From the NCBI RefSeq assembly GCF_016909575.1, contig NZ_JAFBGA010000009.1, positions 1-64,000 of the forward strand: a stretch of DNA of 64,000 nt, in the 5' to 3' direction. Each line of letters starts with the position of its first letter. Position 1 is the first letter of the stretch. The stretch comes from Streptomyces sp. HB132 (GTDB lineage: Bacteria; Actinomycetota; Actinomycetes; Streptomycetales; Streptomycetaceae). A program made the translations under genes and the position numbers. This document shows positions 9,028-16,837 of the stretch, in pieces. The notes beneath the pieces are model-generated. The model searched no databases and was not told where the DNA came from. It worked only from the letters and a program-made list of their open reading frames with translations.

Positions 9028-9246
9028 ATGGCGACCAAGGACACCGGCGGCGGACAGCAGAAGGCGACACGCTCCACCGAGGAGACCGAGGAGCAGGCGC
9101 AGGACGCGCAGGCGTCCGAGGACCTGCAGGAGCGGCAGGAGAAGCTCAGCGACGACGTCGACGACGTCCTCGACGAGATCGACGACGTACTCGAGTCCAA
9201 TGCCGAGGATTTCGTACGCTCGTTCGTCCAAAAGGGTGGCGAGTAG
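9028..9246 (+). CDS. pup: Prokaryotic ubiquitin-like protein Pup, ending in GGE
   Basis: This 72-residue disordered protein modifier is ligated by PafA, through its C-terminal glutamate, to substrate lysines. It is rich in Gln, Glu and Asp, with the helix-forming ARC-binding segment ERQEKLSDDVDDVLDEIDD (about 35-55) and the terminal FVQKGGE. The last codon is GAG (Glu) directly before TAG, so the mature C-terminus is encoded and not produced by deamidation of Gln. Only one lysine (K69) lies near the C-terminus, with others near the start. A potential -10 box TAGGGT lies at 8986-8991. ATG 9028 follows GGGGTGAG. Confidence 0.97.
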   Translation: MATKDTGGGQQKATRSTEETEEQAQDAQASEDLQERQEKLSDDVDDVLDEIDDVLESNAEDFVRSFVQKGGE

Positions 9247-9292
9247 CGGTCGGCGACCGGGACCGCCGGCCGTCGGCCGGTGCCGTCGGTCG

Positions 9293-9344
9293 GCGCCCTC
9301 CGGGGGATGCCTTCGTCCGTACACGGGCGTCCCGCGGAGGGCGC
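9293..9344 (+). terminator. Long hairpin between pup and prcB, terminator or attenuator
   Basis: The arms 9293-9302 and 9335-9344 are perfect 10-bp complements. After one G-G mismatch the stem continues for 8 more pairs (9304-9311 with 9326-9333, one G-U), leaving a 14-nt loop. This is a stem of about 18 pairs without a U-tract. It sits 46 nt after the pup stop codon and 20 nt before the prcB -35 box, so it may end or attenuate transcription entering prcBA. Confidence 0.65.
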
Positions 9345-9363
9345 TTCCGCAGCCGGGATCATG

Positions 9364-9391
9364 TTGATCACCGTCACAGTGCGGGTAGGGT
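9364..9391 (+). promoter_or_regulatory. Candidate prcBA promoter
   Basis: TTGATC (9364-9369) and TAGGGT (9386-9391) are separated by 16 nt, close to the vegetative Streptomyces consensus TTGACN/TANNNT. It lies 97 nt before the prcB start, downstream of the pup hairpin, so proteasome subunits can be expressed independently of pup. Confidence 0.55.
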
Positions 9392-9487
9392 CCGTGGCGT
9401 AGTGCTTCAACTGCAATTCGGCCATCGGCAAGTTGGGGATGATCCTGACTCCTTGCGCAGGGCCATCGCATACCTGGAGGGAAACGC

Positions 9488-10333
9488 GTGGAAGCCAACA
9501 CTCGTAGCACCGGGCGTCTACCAGCTGCTTTCCTGACGCCGGGTTCGTCATCGTTCATGGACTTCCTGTCCGACCACTCACCCGAGATCCTTCCCGGCAA
9601 CCGCAGCCTGCCGCCGTTGCAGGGCGCCATCGAGGCGCCGCACGGCACCACGATCGTCGCGGCCTCGTTCCCCGGCGGGGTCGTGCTCGCCGGTGACCGG
9701 CGGGCGACCATGGGAAACATGATCGCGCAGCGCGACATCGAGAAGGTGTTCCCGGCCGACGAGTACTCGGCCGTGGGGATCGCCGGCACGGCGGGGCTCG
9801 CCGTGGAGATGGTCAAGCTGTTCCAGCTCGAGCTGGAGCACTTCGAGAAGGTCGAGGGTGCCACGCTCTCCCTGGAGGGCAAGGCCAACCGGCTCTCGAC
9901 GATGATCCGCAGCAACCTGGCGATGGCCATGCAGGGTCTGGCGGTCGTCCCGCTCTTCGCCGGGTACGACGTCGACCGCGAGAAGGGCCGGATCTTCTCC
10001 TACGACGTCACGGGCGGGCGTTCCGAGGAACACGGTTACGCGGCCACCGGCTCGGGCTCCGTCTTCGCGCGGGGGTCGATGAAGAAGCTGTACCGCGGCG
10101 ACCTGACGGAGGAGCAGACACTCACCCTGGTCGTGCAGGCGCTGTACGACGCGGCGGACGACGACTCGGCGACCGGTGGCCCGGACGTGGCCCGCCGGAT
10201 CTATCCGATCGTCACCGTCATCACCGATGAGGGCTTCCGCAAGCTGGACGACACGGAATCCTCGGAGATCGCACGCGCGATCCTGGAGCGCCGGCTCGAG
10301 CAGCCCGACGGCCCCCGCGCCGCGCTGCTCTGA
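9488..10333 (+). CDS. prcB: 20S proteasome beta subunit
   Basis: This 281-residue precursor of the catalytic beta subunit has a propeptide of about 53 residues ending in EAPHG. Autocleavage at HG/TTIVA would expose Thr54 as the N-terminal nucleophile of a 228-residue mature chain. Conserved active-site partners are visible (GDRRAT, and the lysine of FIEKVF-like RDIEKVFP). GTG 9488 is preceded by GGAGGGAAAC and reproduces the known Streptomyces N-terminus; ATG 9557 is an internal alternative within the propeptide. prcB is followed after 55 bp by prcA, the usual order in Actinobacteria. Confidence 0.97.
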   Translation: MEANTRSTGRLPAAFLTPGSSSFMDFLSDHSPEILPGNRSLPPLQGAIEAPHGTTIVAASFPGGVVLAGDRRATMGNMIAQRDIEKVFPADEYSAVGIAGTAGLAVEMVKLFQLELEHFEKVEGATLSLEGKANRLSTMIRSNLAMAMQGLAVVPLFAGYDVDREKGRIFSYDVTGGRSEEHGYAATGSGSVFARGSMKKLYRGDLTEEQTLTLVVQALYDAADDDSATGGPDVARRIYPIVTVITDEGFRKLDDTESSEIARAILERRLEQPDGPRAALL

Positions 10334-10388
10334 CCGGCCCGATGCTTCTCCGATGCACTCGTCACTGACAGAAAGGGACGGATAGCCG

Positions 10389-11228
10389 GTGTCGACGCCG
10401 TTCTATGTCTCACCTCAGCAGGCCATGGCCGACCGGGCGGAATACGCCCGGAAGGGCATCGCCCGTGGTCGCAGCCTGGTTGTGCTGCAGTTCGCCGACG
10501 GCATTGTGTTCGTCGGCGAGAACCCGTCCCGTGCGCTGCACAAGTTCAGCGAGATCTACGACCGGATCGGCTTCGCCGCCGCCGGCAAGTACAACGAGTA
10601 CGAGAACCTCCGCATCGGCGGTGTCCGCTACGCGGATCTGCGTGGATACACCTACGACCGTGACGATGTGACGGCACGTGGGCTGGCCAACGTCTACGCG
10701 CAGACGCTGGGCACCATCTTCTCCAGCGCGGCCGAGAAGCCGTACGAGGTGGAGCTGGTGGTGGCCGAGGTCGGCGCCGGGCCCGAGGGCGACCAGATCT
10801 ACCGGCTGCCGCACGACGGGTCGATCGTGGACGAGCACGGCTCGGTCGCGGTCGGCGGGAACGCCGAGCAGATCAGCACCTTCCTGGACCAGCGCCACCG
10901 TGACGGGATGTCGCTCGCCGAGGCGCTGAAGCTGGCTGTACAGGCGCTGTCCCGCGAGGCCAACGGAAACGAGCGGGAGATCCCCGCCGAGCGGCTCGAG
11001 GTCGCGGTCCTCGACCGGACGAGGCCGCAGCAGCGCAAGTTCAAGCGGATCGTCGGCCGGCAGCTGAGCAGGCTGCTGGACGCGGACGGCGCCGGGGCGA
11101 CCCCGACGGACGCTCCCTCCGACGCCGAGGAGCCCGAAGGCGGCAGCAAGCCGGCCGCCGGTACCGATACGCCCGCGAAGGATGCCGACGCTCCTGACGA
11201 GGGCGCGGGCGGGGCAACGAAGGAGTAG
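10389..11228 (+). CDS. prcA: 20S proteasome alpha subunit
   Basis: This 279-residue alpha subunit forms the outer heptameric rings that gate the proteolytic chamber and dock ARC. The N-terminus STPFYVSPQQAMADRAEYARKGIARG is the gate and first helix typical of actinobacterial PrcA. The alpha/beta sandwich extends to about 235. The last 45 residues are Ala/Asp/Glu/Pro-rich and disordered, longer than in mycobacteria. The start is GTG 10389 with AAAGGGA upstream. Transcription should end at the perfect hairpin 22 nt downstream. Confidence 0.96.
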   Translation: MSTPFYVSPQQAMADRAEYARKGIARGRSLVVLQFADGIVFVGENPSRALHKFSEIYDRIGFAAAGKYNEYENLRIGGVRYADLRGYTYDRDDVTARGLANVYAQTLGTIFSSAAEKPYEVELVVAEVGAGPEGDQIYRLPHDGSIVDEHGSVAVGGNAEQISTFLDQRHRDGMSLAEALKLAVQALSREANGNEREIPAERLEVAVLDRTRPQQRKFKRIVGRQLSRLLDADGAGATPTDAPSDAEEPEGGSKPAAGTDTPAKDADAPDEGAGGATKE

Positions 11229-11250
11229 CGGACTCCGGCAGTGCTGTCAG

Positions 11251-11280
11251 GGTGCCCCCGGCCAAGCGGCCGGGGGCACC
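11251..11280. terminator. Bidirectional terminator between prcA and the LacI-family gene
   Basis: A perfect 13-bp stem (11251-11263 with 11268-11280) closes on an AAGC loop. It lies between two convergent genes, 22 nt after prcA and immediately before the stop of the opposing regulator gene. Confidence 0.85.
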
Positions 11281-11281
11281 C

Positions 11282-12307
11282 TCATGCGGTGGGCGGGGGC
11301 GCGGTGGAACCCCGCACCACCAGGTGGACGGGGAGATCGGGGTGCTCGGCGGGGCGGCCCTCCAGGACGTCGAGCAGGGCCGCCATGCCCCTCTCGCCGA
11401 CCTGTTCGGCCGGGAGCCGCACCGTGGTCAGTTCCGGTTCCACCGCCGTGGCGAGCGCCAGGTCGTCGAAGCCCGTCACGGAGATGTCGTCGGGAACCCG
11501 GAGACCCCGCCTGCGCACCGCCTTGCAGGCACCGGCTGCCAGGATGTCGTCGTCACAGACGATGGCCGTGGGCGGTGGGCCCGAGGCGAGGGCCTTCTCC
11601 GCCGCCTCGCGCCCGGCCCGCACGTCCAGCGGGGCCCTCACGGTGCGCAGGGCGGTGCCGGGGACGTCCCGTACGGCCTCCCGCAGAGCCCGGGCGCGCA
11701 CCGCGAAGGTCCAGGTGTCCACGGCGGACGCGAGGTGCACGATCCGGCGATGGCCAAGGCCCAGCAGATGGTCCGTAACCTGGCGCATGCCGTCCGCGAT
11801 GTCGAGGTTCACGCGTGCCGCGGCCCCGTGGCCCTCGGGGTCGCTGTCCAGCATCACCAGTGGCAGGTCCGCGCCCCGCAGCGCGCCCAGGGCGTCCGCC
11901 GCCATCGACGAGGCGATGACGCCGTCGAGCGCCGCGCGTGCCGAGGCGAACGGGTCCCTCGCGGGGCCGGTGCCGTCGGGGGAGGGGTAGAGGACCACTC
12001 CGAAGTCGTGCTCGGCGGCGACGGCCGCGGCGCCCGTGTACACGCGGGCGAAGAACTCGTTGGTGAGCGCGGGGACGACGAGCAGGGCGGTGCGGGTGCG
12101 GCCCAGCCGGAGACTGCGGGCGGCGAGATTCGGCCGGTAGCCGAGGTCACGGGCGCTGTCACGGACCCGCTCGGCGGTCCCCGCCGACACCCGCCCACGC
12201 CATTTGTCGCCGAGCACGAGCGACACCGTGGCCTGCGACACGCCCGCGGACCGTGCCACGTCACGGCTGGTGGGCCGGGGTGGGGCGGGCTGCCGGGCGC
12301 TGCTCAC
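11282..12307 (-). CDS. LacI/GalR-family transcriptional regulator
   Basis: This 341-residue repressor has an N-terminal helix-turn-helix SRDVARSAGVSQATVSLVLG (about 13-32) and hinge. A periplasmic-binding-protein-like ligand domain follows, with the family stretches RTALLVVPALTNEFFA, PTAIVCDDDILAAGACKA and VPDDISVTGFDD. The start is GTG 12307, placed by GGAGG 6 nt upstream; the frame is open further but without family sequence. It is divergent from the MFS gene across a 130-bp gap holding a 7-bp-armed palindrome, which suggests it controls that transporter. The effector is unknown, probably a sugar or nucleoside. The pair interrupts the proteasome cluster between prcA and pafA. Confidence 0.92.
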   Translation of the reverse strand: MSSARQPAPPRPTSRDVARSAGVSQATVSLVLGDKWRGRVSAGTAERVRDSARDLGYRPNLAARSLRLGRTRTALLVVPALTNEFFARVYTGAAAVAAEHDFGVVLYPSPDGTGPARDPFASARAALDGVIASSMAADALGALRGADLPLVMLDSDPEGHGAAARVNLDIADGMRQVTDHLLGLGHRRIVHLASAVDTWTFAVRARALREAVRDVPGTALRTVRAPLDVRAGREAAEKALASGPPPTAIVCDDDILAAGACKAVRRRGLRVPDDISVTGFDDLALATAVEPELTTVRLPAEQVGERGMAALLDVLEGRPAEHPDLPVHLVVRGSTAPPPTA

Positions 12308-12369
12308 TCGTGCCTCCGTTGCTGGACCGGTCGGACGCGGCGGGATGGACTGCCGGGATGCCCACATGG

Positions 12370-12396
12370 TACGTATGAACACTGACGTTATACGTA
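12370..12396. promoter_or_regulatory. Candidate operator between LacI-type regulator and MFS gene
   Basis: The inverted repeat TACGTAT (12370-12376) and ATACGTA (12390-12396) is centred at 12383. It is the most AT-rich stretch in the divergent gap, 42 nt before the MFS start and 63 nt before the regulator start. The 13-nt spacer is longer than in classical LacI operators, so the protein that binds it is an inference. Confidence 0.45.
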
Positions 12397-12437
12397 AAAC
12401 CCCGGGACTGCTGCACCGTCGGGGGAGAGGGGCGGAC

Positions 12438-13697
12438 ATGGCCGCGGGATATATGGACATCCTCCGGGCGCGGCATGCCGCCCGGCTGCTGGCGGGAACA
12501 CTGGTGGGGCGACTGCCGAACGGAACCGCCCACATCGCGATCGTCCTGTTCACCCGGGCGGAGGGCGGCAGCTACACGCTGGCCGGTGCCCTCGCGGCGG
12601 CCTACGGCCTCGCCACGGCGGTGGGACAGCCGCTGCTGGGCCGGGCCGTGGACCTGTACGGGCAGCCGCGTGTCCAACTCCCCGCGGCGGTCGTGTCCGC
12701 GCTGGGCATGGCCGCACTCGCCCTGGCGGGCCTCGGTTCGCTCCCGGTCGCGTACGCGGCGGTCGTCGTGGCAGGCGTGTCCACGCCCCCGCTGGAGGGT
12801 GGTCTGCGTGCCCTGTGGCCGACGGTCCTCGGCCGGGAGGACCGGGTGCACCGGGCGTACGCCATGGACGCGGTGGCCCAGGAGATCATGTTCACGGTGG
12901 GGCCGCTCCTGGTGACGGTCCTGGTGTCGCTCCGGTCGCCGGCCGCCGCCCTCCTGGTCATCAACGCCATCGGCGTCCTGGGAGCCCTGTCCGTCGTCCT
13001 GTCCGAGCCCTCCAGGGCGTGGCGTTCGGCGCCCCGTGAAGCCCACTGGCTCGGCGCCCTGCGCTCCCCGGGGCTGCTCGCGCTGCTCGGCGCCTTCTTC
13101 TTCGTCGGGCTCGCGCTCGGCTCGATCACCGTGGCCGGTGTGGCGTACGCCGACGACCACGGTCAGGAGTCCGTGTACGGCTGGCTGATGGCCGCCCTCG
13201 GACTCGGCGCACTCATCGGCGGCGGGGTGTACGGCGCACGGGAGTGGGCCGGGGCACCCGAGCGCAGGCTGCGGGTCATCGTCGCCCTGCTGGCCCTGGG
13301 CTACCTGCCGCTGATGCTGACGCCCGGTGTGCCCGCGATGACCGCGCTGGCGGCACTGGCCGGAGTGTTCCTGGCACCGGCGATCGCCTGCTCGTTCATC
13401 GTCGTGGACCGGCACGCGCCGCGGGGCACGGTGACCGAGGCGTTCTCCTGGCTCGTGACGACCTTCGGGGTGGGTGCGGCGGCAGGAACGGCGGTGGCGG
13501 GCCCGGCCGTCGAGATCGGCGGCACGGCGTGGAGTTTCGCCGTCGCCGGGGCCGGGGGAGTGGCCGCGTTGCTGGTCCTGCTGGCCACCGGAAGGGTCCT
13601 CGCAGCTCCCGGGCGTACGCCCGCAGTTGTGGCCGGTTTTGAAAATGATCGAAACGGTGCTGCCGAACCCGGTTTCAGCTCAGGCCATAAGGCGTAA
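12438..13697 (+). CDS. Major facilitator superfamily transporter
   Basis: This 419-residue integral membrane protein has about 12 predicted hydrophobic segments distributed from residue 25 to 410. It shows the MFS-like loop LGRAVDLYGQPRVQ after the second segment. It lacks any clear substrate signature; the closest resemblance is to small actinobacterial MFS exporters. ATG 12438 follows GGGGGAGAGGGG. It is divergent from, and probably controlled by, the LacI-type regulator next door. There is no terminator before pafA, whose leaderless promoter lies inside the last codons of this gene. Confidence 0.85.
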   Translation: MAAGYMDILRARHAARLLAGTLVGRLPNGTAHIAIVLFTRAEGGSYTLAGALAAAYGLATAVGQPLLGRAVDLYGQPRVQLPAAVVSALGMAALALAGLGSLPVAYAAVVVAGVSTPPLEGGLRALWPTVLGREDRVHRAYAMDAVAQEIMFTVGPLLVTVLVSLRSPAAALLVINAIGVLGALSVVLSEPSRAWRSAPREAHWLGALRSPGLLALLGAFFFVGLALGSITVAGVAYADDHGQESVYGWLMAALGLGALIGGGVYGAREWAGAPERRLRVIVALLALGYLPLMLTPGVPAMTALAALAGVFLAPAIACSFIVVDRHAPRGTVTEAFSWLVTTFGVGAAAGTAVAGPAVEIGGTAWSFAVAGAGGVAALLVLLATGRVLAAPGRTPAVVAGFENDRNGAAEPGFSSGHKA

Positions 13698-13700
13698 TGT
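13695..13700 (+). promoter_or_regulatory. -10 box of a leaderless pafA transcript
   Basis: TAATGT fits TANNNT and ends 6 nt before the pafA ATG (13707), overlapping the stop codon of the MFS gene. No ribosome binding site precedes the ATG. The spacing matches trmI, lysR and sseB in this window. Confidence 0.5.
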
Positions 13701-13706
13701 TCAGTC

Positions 13707-15068
13707 ATGGACCGCCGCATTTTCGGGCTGGAGAACGAGTACGGCGTCACGTGCACGTTCAGGGGACAGCGCCGACTGTCACCTGACGAAGTGGCGCGCT
13801 ACCTCTTCCGCCGTGTTGTGTCATGGGGCCGCAGCAGCAATGTCTTCCTGCGGAACGGCGCCCGCCTCTACCTCGACGTGGGATCGCATCCGGAATACGC
13901 GACACCCGAATGCGACAACGTGACCGAACTGGTCACGCACGACAAGGCGGGCGAGCGCATTCTCGAAGGCCTGCTCGTCGACGCCGAACGCCGCCTGCAC
14001 GAGGAGGGAATCGCAGGCGACGTCTATCTCTTCAAGAACAACACCGACTCGGCTGGAAACTCCTACGGATGTCACGAGAACTACCTCGTGGCCCGGCACG
14101 GAGAATTCTCCCGGCTCGCGGACATCCTCATTCCGTTCCTCGTCACCCGTCAGCTGATCTGCGGTGCCGGCAAGGTGCTGCAGACGCCGCGCGGAGCCGT
14201 CTACTGCGTGAGCCAGCGGGCCGAACACATCTGGGAGGGCGTCAGTTCCGCGACGACGCGCTCGCGTCCGATCATCAACACCCGGGACGAACCGCACGCC
14301 GACGCGGAGCGGTACCGCCGGCTCCACGTCATCGTCGGTGACTCCAACATGTCCGAGACGACCATGCTCCTCAAGGTCGGCGCCACCGACCTCGTGCTGC
14401 GCATGATCGAGGCGGGCACGGTGATGCGCGACCTGACCCTGGAGAACCCGATCCGGGCCATCCGCGAGGTCAGCCACGACATCACCGGACAGCGGAAGGT
14501 GCGTCTGGCCAGCGGCCGTGAGGCATCGGCCATCGAGGTGCAGCGCGAGTACTACGAGAAGGCCGTCGACTTCGTCGAGCGCCGTGGCATCCGCACCGGC
14601 ACCGTCGACCAGGTCCTCGAGCTGTGGGGCCGCACGCTGGACGCGATCGAGGCCGAGGACCTCGACCGCATCGGCACCGAGATCGACTGGGTCATGAAGT
14701 ACAAGCTCATCGAGCGGTACCGGGCCAAGAACAACATGACCATGTCGAATCCGCGAGTCGCCCAGATAGACCTCGCCTACCACGACATCCACCGGCGCCG
14801 CGGGCTCTACTACCTCCTGGAGCGCAAGGGGCAGGCCGCCCGCATCTGCAACGACCTCAAGATCTTCGAGGGCAAATCGGTGCCCCCGCAGACGACCAGG
14901 GCGCGGCTGCGCGGCGATTTCATCCGCCGGGCGCAGGAACAGCGGCGGGACTTCACCGTCGACTGGGTCCACCTCAAGCTCAACGACCAGGCGCAGCGCA
15001 CCGTGCTCTGCAAGGACCCCTTCCGTTCCGTGGACGAGCGGGTGGAGAAGCTGATCGCGGGCATGTGA
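13707..15068 (+). CDS. pafA: Pup-protein ligase PafA
   Basis: This 453-residue ATP-dependent ligase phosphorylates the C-terminal Glu of Pup and joins it to a substrate lysine by an isopeptide bond. It starts MDRRIFGLENEYGVTCTF, with E9 equivalent to the metal-binding glutamate of the fold. It shares KNNTDSAGNSYGCHENYL and RSRPIINTRDEPHADAE with Dop, of which it is the shorter paralogue. In many Actinobacteria pafA lies directly after prcA. Here a LacI/MFS pair intervenes, and pafA appears to have its own leaderless promoter. A strong hairpin follows 122 nt after the stop. Confidence 0.97.
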   Translation: MDRRIFGLENEYGVTCTFRGQRRLSPDEVARYLFRRVVSWGRSSNVFLRNGARLYLDVGSHPEYATPECDNVTELVTHDKAGERILEGLLVDAERRLHEEGIAGDVYLFKNNTDSAGNSYGCHENYLVARHGEFSRLADILIPFLVTRQLICGAGKVLQTPRGAVYCVSQRAEHIWEGVSSATTRSRPIINTRDEPHADAERYRRLHVIVGDSNMSETTMLLKVGATDLVLRMIEAGTVMRDLTLENPIRAIREVSHDITGQRKVRLASGREASAIEVQREYYEKAVDFVERRGIRTGTVDQVLELWGRTLDAIEAEDLDRIGTEIDWVMKYKLIERYRAKNNMTMSNPRVAQIDLAYHDIHRRRGLYYLLERKGQAARICNDLKIFEGKSVPPQTTRARLRGDFIRRAQEQRRDFTVDWVHLKLNDQAQRTVLCKDPFRSVDERVEKLIAGM

Positions 15069-15189
15069 GTGCCGGGAAGCCACCTCGGCAGCCGATTTCC
15101 GCCGAGGGGGCCGAAACGGTGTCCTTTCGATCTCCCGACTCCTGGTGCGGCCACTGAGGGAAGCGGGCCCGCCTGCGAAAAGGGGCTCA

Positions 15190-15223
15190 CTGTACGCCGG
15201 GGTGAACCTGTCCCGGCGTACAG
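15190..15223. terminator. Hairpin between pafA and the FKBP lipoprotein gene
   Basis: A perfect 12-bp stem (15190-15201 with 15212-15223) closes on a 10-nt loop. It is 122 nt beyond pafA and 84 nt before the next gene. It is probably a terminator, though a leader structure for the FKBP gene is possible. Confidence 0.55.
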
Positions 15224-15306
15224 CTGTGTCGGTACTCGTGATGCCGCTGGGACGAAGTCGTAGAGTGGCGGGAGTGCCCGGAGCCCCCTACTCGCGAGTT
15301 GGACTG

Positions 15307-16284
15307 ATGAACCCCACGAAAACTGCCCGGCGAGCCGCCGCCGTACTGGTTGTGCCCGCTCTGCTGTTCACCGCCGCCTGCGGGTCCGACGCCAAGGACG
15401 ACGACGCACCGAAGTCGGGGACCGTCGCCAAGGTGTCCGGGAAGTTCGGCGCCGAGCCCAAGATCGAGGTGCCCAAGGGCGCCAAGGTGTCCGACAAGGT
15501 CGCCGTGGACGACGTCTCCGCAGGTGACGGTGCCGAGGTGAAGAAGGGCGACATCGTCCGCCTGGACTTCGCCGGCAACATCGAGGCGCTCGGTTCCACC
15601 TGGGCCGAGCGTCAGGGCGCCGACCCGAAGGCCCCCCGTGCGCAGGTCGTGCAGGAGATCGGCCAGCAGGGGCAGATGCTGCCGACCAAGGTCGCTGACG
15701 CGTTGACCGGCCACAAGGTCGGCAGCCGTGTCCAGGTCGAGGGCACGGCCGAGACGATCGTCGGCGACCAGCTGAACCCGCAGTCCGGGATCAAGCCCAC
15801 CGATCCGCTGATCTGGGTCGTCGACATCGTGAACGCCAAGAAGGTCGACAAGAAGGCCGAGGCGAAGGGCACGCAGGCCGCGAGCGAGCCCGGCACGCCC
15901 GAGGTGAAGGCCCAGCCGCAGAAGGCCGCGACGATCACCGTTCCCAAGGGTGAGAAGGCGCCGAAGGACCTTCAGGAGCAGGTGCTGATCAAGGGCGACG
16001 GCGCCGAGGTCAAGGCCGGACAGGGCCTGGTCGTCCAGTACACGGGTGTGAAGTGGGAGGACGGCAAGAAGTTCGACTCCTCCTGGGACCACGGTGGCGC
16101 GAGCGCCTTCCCGATCGGCGTCGGCGGAGTCATCTCCGGCTGGGACAAGGGACTGGTCGGCAAGCACGTCGGCGACCGCGTCCTGCTGACCATTCCGCCG
16201 GGCCAGGCCTACGGTGCCGATCCGTCGAACGAGCTGGCCAAGAACAACCTGGTCTTCGTCGTCGACATCCTCGGCGCTGTCTGA
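15307..16284 (+). CDS. Lipoprotein with two FKBP-type peptidyl-prolyl isomerase domains
   Basis: This is a 325-residue secreted lipoprotein. A signal peptide (1-24) with lipobox FTAAC predicts lipid attachment at C25. An Asp/Lys-rich linker leads to a first, degenerate FKBP-like domain (about 70-185, GDIVRLDFAGNIEALGSTW). A second canonical one follows (about 220-325, GLVVQYTGVKWEDGKKFDSSW...SGWDKGLVGKHVGDRVLLTIPP). The second keeps the FKBP binding pocket (Y, D, F/W); the first has lost much of it. It should assist folding of exported proteins on the outer face of the membrane. ATG 15307 is the only start that gives a proper signal peptide. It is followed by a cytosolic FKBP. Confidence 0.9.
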   Translation: MNPTKTARRAAAVLVVPALLFTAACGSDAKDDDAPKSGTVAKVSGKFGAEPKIEVPKGAKVSDKVAVDDVSAGDGAEVKKGDIVRLDFAGNIEALGSTWAERQGADPKAPRAQVVQEIGQQGQMLPTKVADALTGHKVGSRVQVEGTAETIVGDQLNPQSGIKPTDPLIWVVDIVNAKKVDKKAEAKGTQAASEPGTPEVKAQPQKAATITVPKGEKAPKDLQEQVLIKGDGAEVKAGQGLVVQYTGVKWEDGKKFDSSWDHGGASAFPIGVGGVISGWDKGLVGKHVGDRVLLTIPPGQAYGADPSNELAKNNLVFVVDILGAV

Positions 16285-16347
16285 GCGGTGGCGTGAGCCG
16301 TGCGAGACTCGTGCGGTTGTCCCCAAGATTTTTTTAGGAGCGATTCA

Positions 16348-16722
16348 GTGAGCATCGAGAAGCCCGAGATCGACTTCCCGGGTGGCGAGCCGCCGGCCGA
16401 CCTCGAGATCAAGGAGATCTGGGAGGGCGACGGACCTGTGGCCCAGGCGGGTCAGACCGTCTCCGTGCACTACGTCGGTGTGGCCTTCTCCACCGGCGAG
16501 GAGTTCGACGCCTCGTGGAACCGCGGCACGCCGCTTCAGTTCCAGCTCGGTGCCGGCCAGGTCATCGCCGGCTGGGACAAGGGTGTCCAGGGCATGAAGG
16601 TCGGCGGCCGTCGCCAGCTGACCATCCCCGCGCACCTCGCCTACGGCGACCGCGGCGCGGGTGGCGGCGCCATCGCCCCGGGCGAGACGCTGATCTTCGT
16701 CTGCGACCTCGTCGGCGTCTGA
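16348..16722 (+). CDS. Cytosolic FKBP-type peptidyl-prolyl isomerase
   Basis: This single-domain 124-residue FKBP12 homologue is the size of the classical Streptomyces FK506-binding protein. The complete pocket signature is visible: VSVHYVGV, EEFDASW, VIAGWDKGVQGMKVGGRR, IPAHLAYGDRG. It has no signal sequence, so it acts in the cytoplasm. GTG 16348 is set by TTAGGAG 9 nt upstream. An A/T-rich TTTTTTT run lies just before that ribosome binding site, which is unusual for this genome. It is 63 nt downstream of the lipoprotein FKBP and probably shares its transcript. A perfect hairpin terminator follows. Confidence 0.95.
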   Translation: MSIEKPEIDFPGGEPPADLEIKEIWEGDGPVAQAGQTVSVHYVGVAFSTGEEFDASWNRGTPLQFQLGAGQVIAGWDKGVQGMKVGGRRQLTIPAHLAYGDRGAGGGAIAPGETLIFVCDLVGV

Positions 16723-16742
16723 TCCGTCCGTCCACAGCAGTC

Positions 16743-16770
16743 AGGGCCCGTGCCGCGAGGCACGGGCCCT
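16743..16770 (+). terminator. Terminator after the cytosolic FKBP gene
   Basis: A perfect 12-bp stem (16743-16754 with 16759-16770) closes on a stable GCGA tetraloop, 20 nt beyond the stop codon. Confidence 0.85.
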
Positions 16771-16837
16771 CGCTTTGGCCCGGACACCCCGGGGCGGTAC
16801 GGTCGACGGTCGGAGAGCACGTCGAGAAAGGGCGTCG

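Noticed and set aside
9247..9487. Possible extra gene between pup and prcB, as I recall in S. coelicolor
   Set aside because: Neither strand encodes a cysteine/histidine nuclease pattern or any plausible start with a ribosome binding site; only a hairpin and a promoter are visible.
7702..9930. A 742-codon antisense frame across dop, pup and prcB
   Set aside because: It would cover three certain genes and has composition typical of shadow frames.
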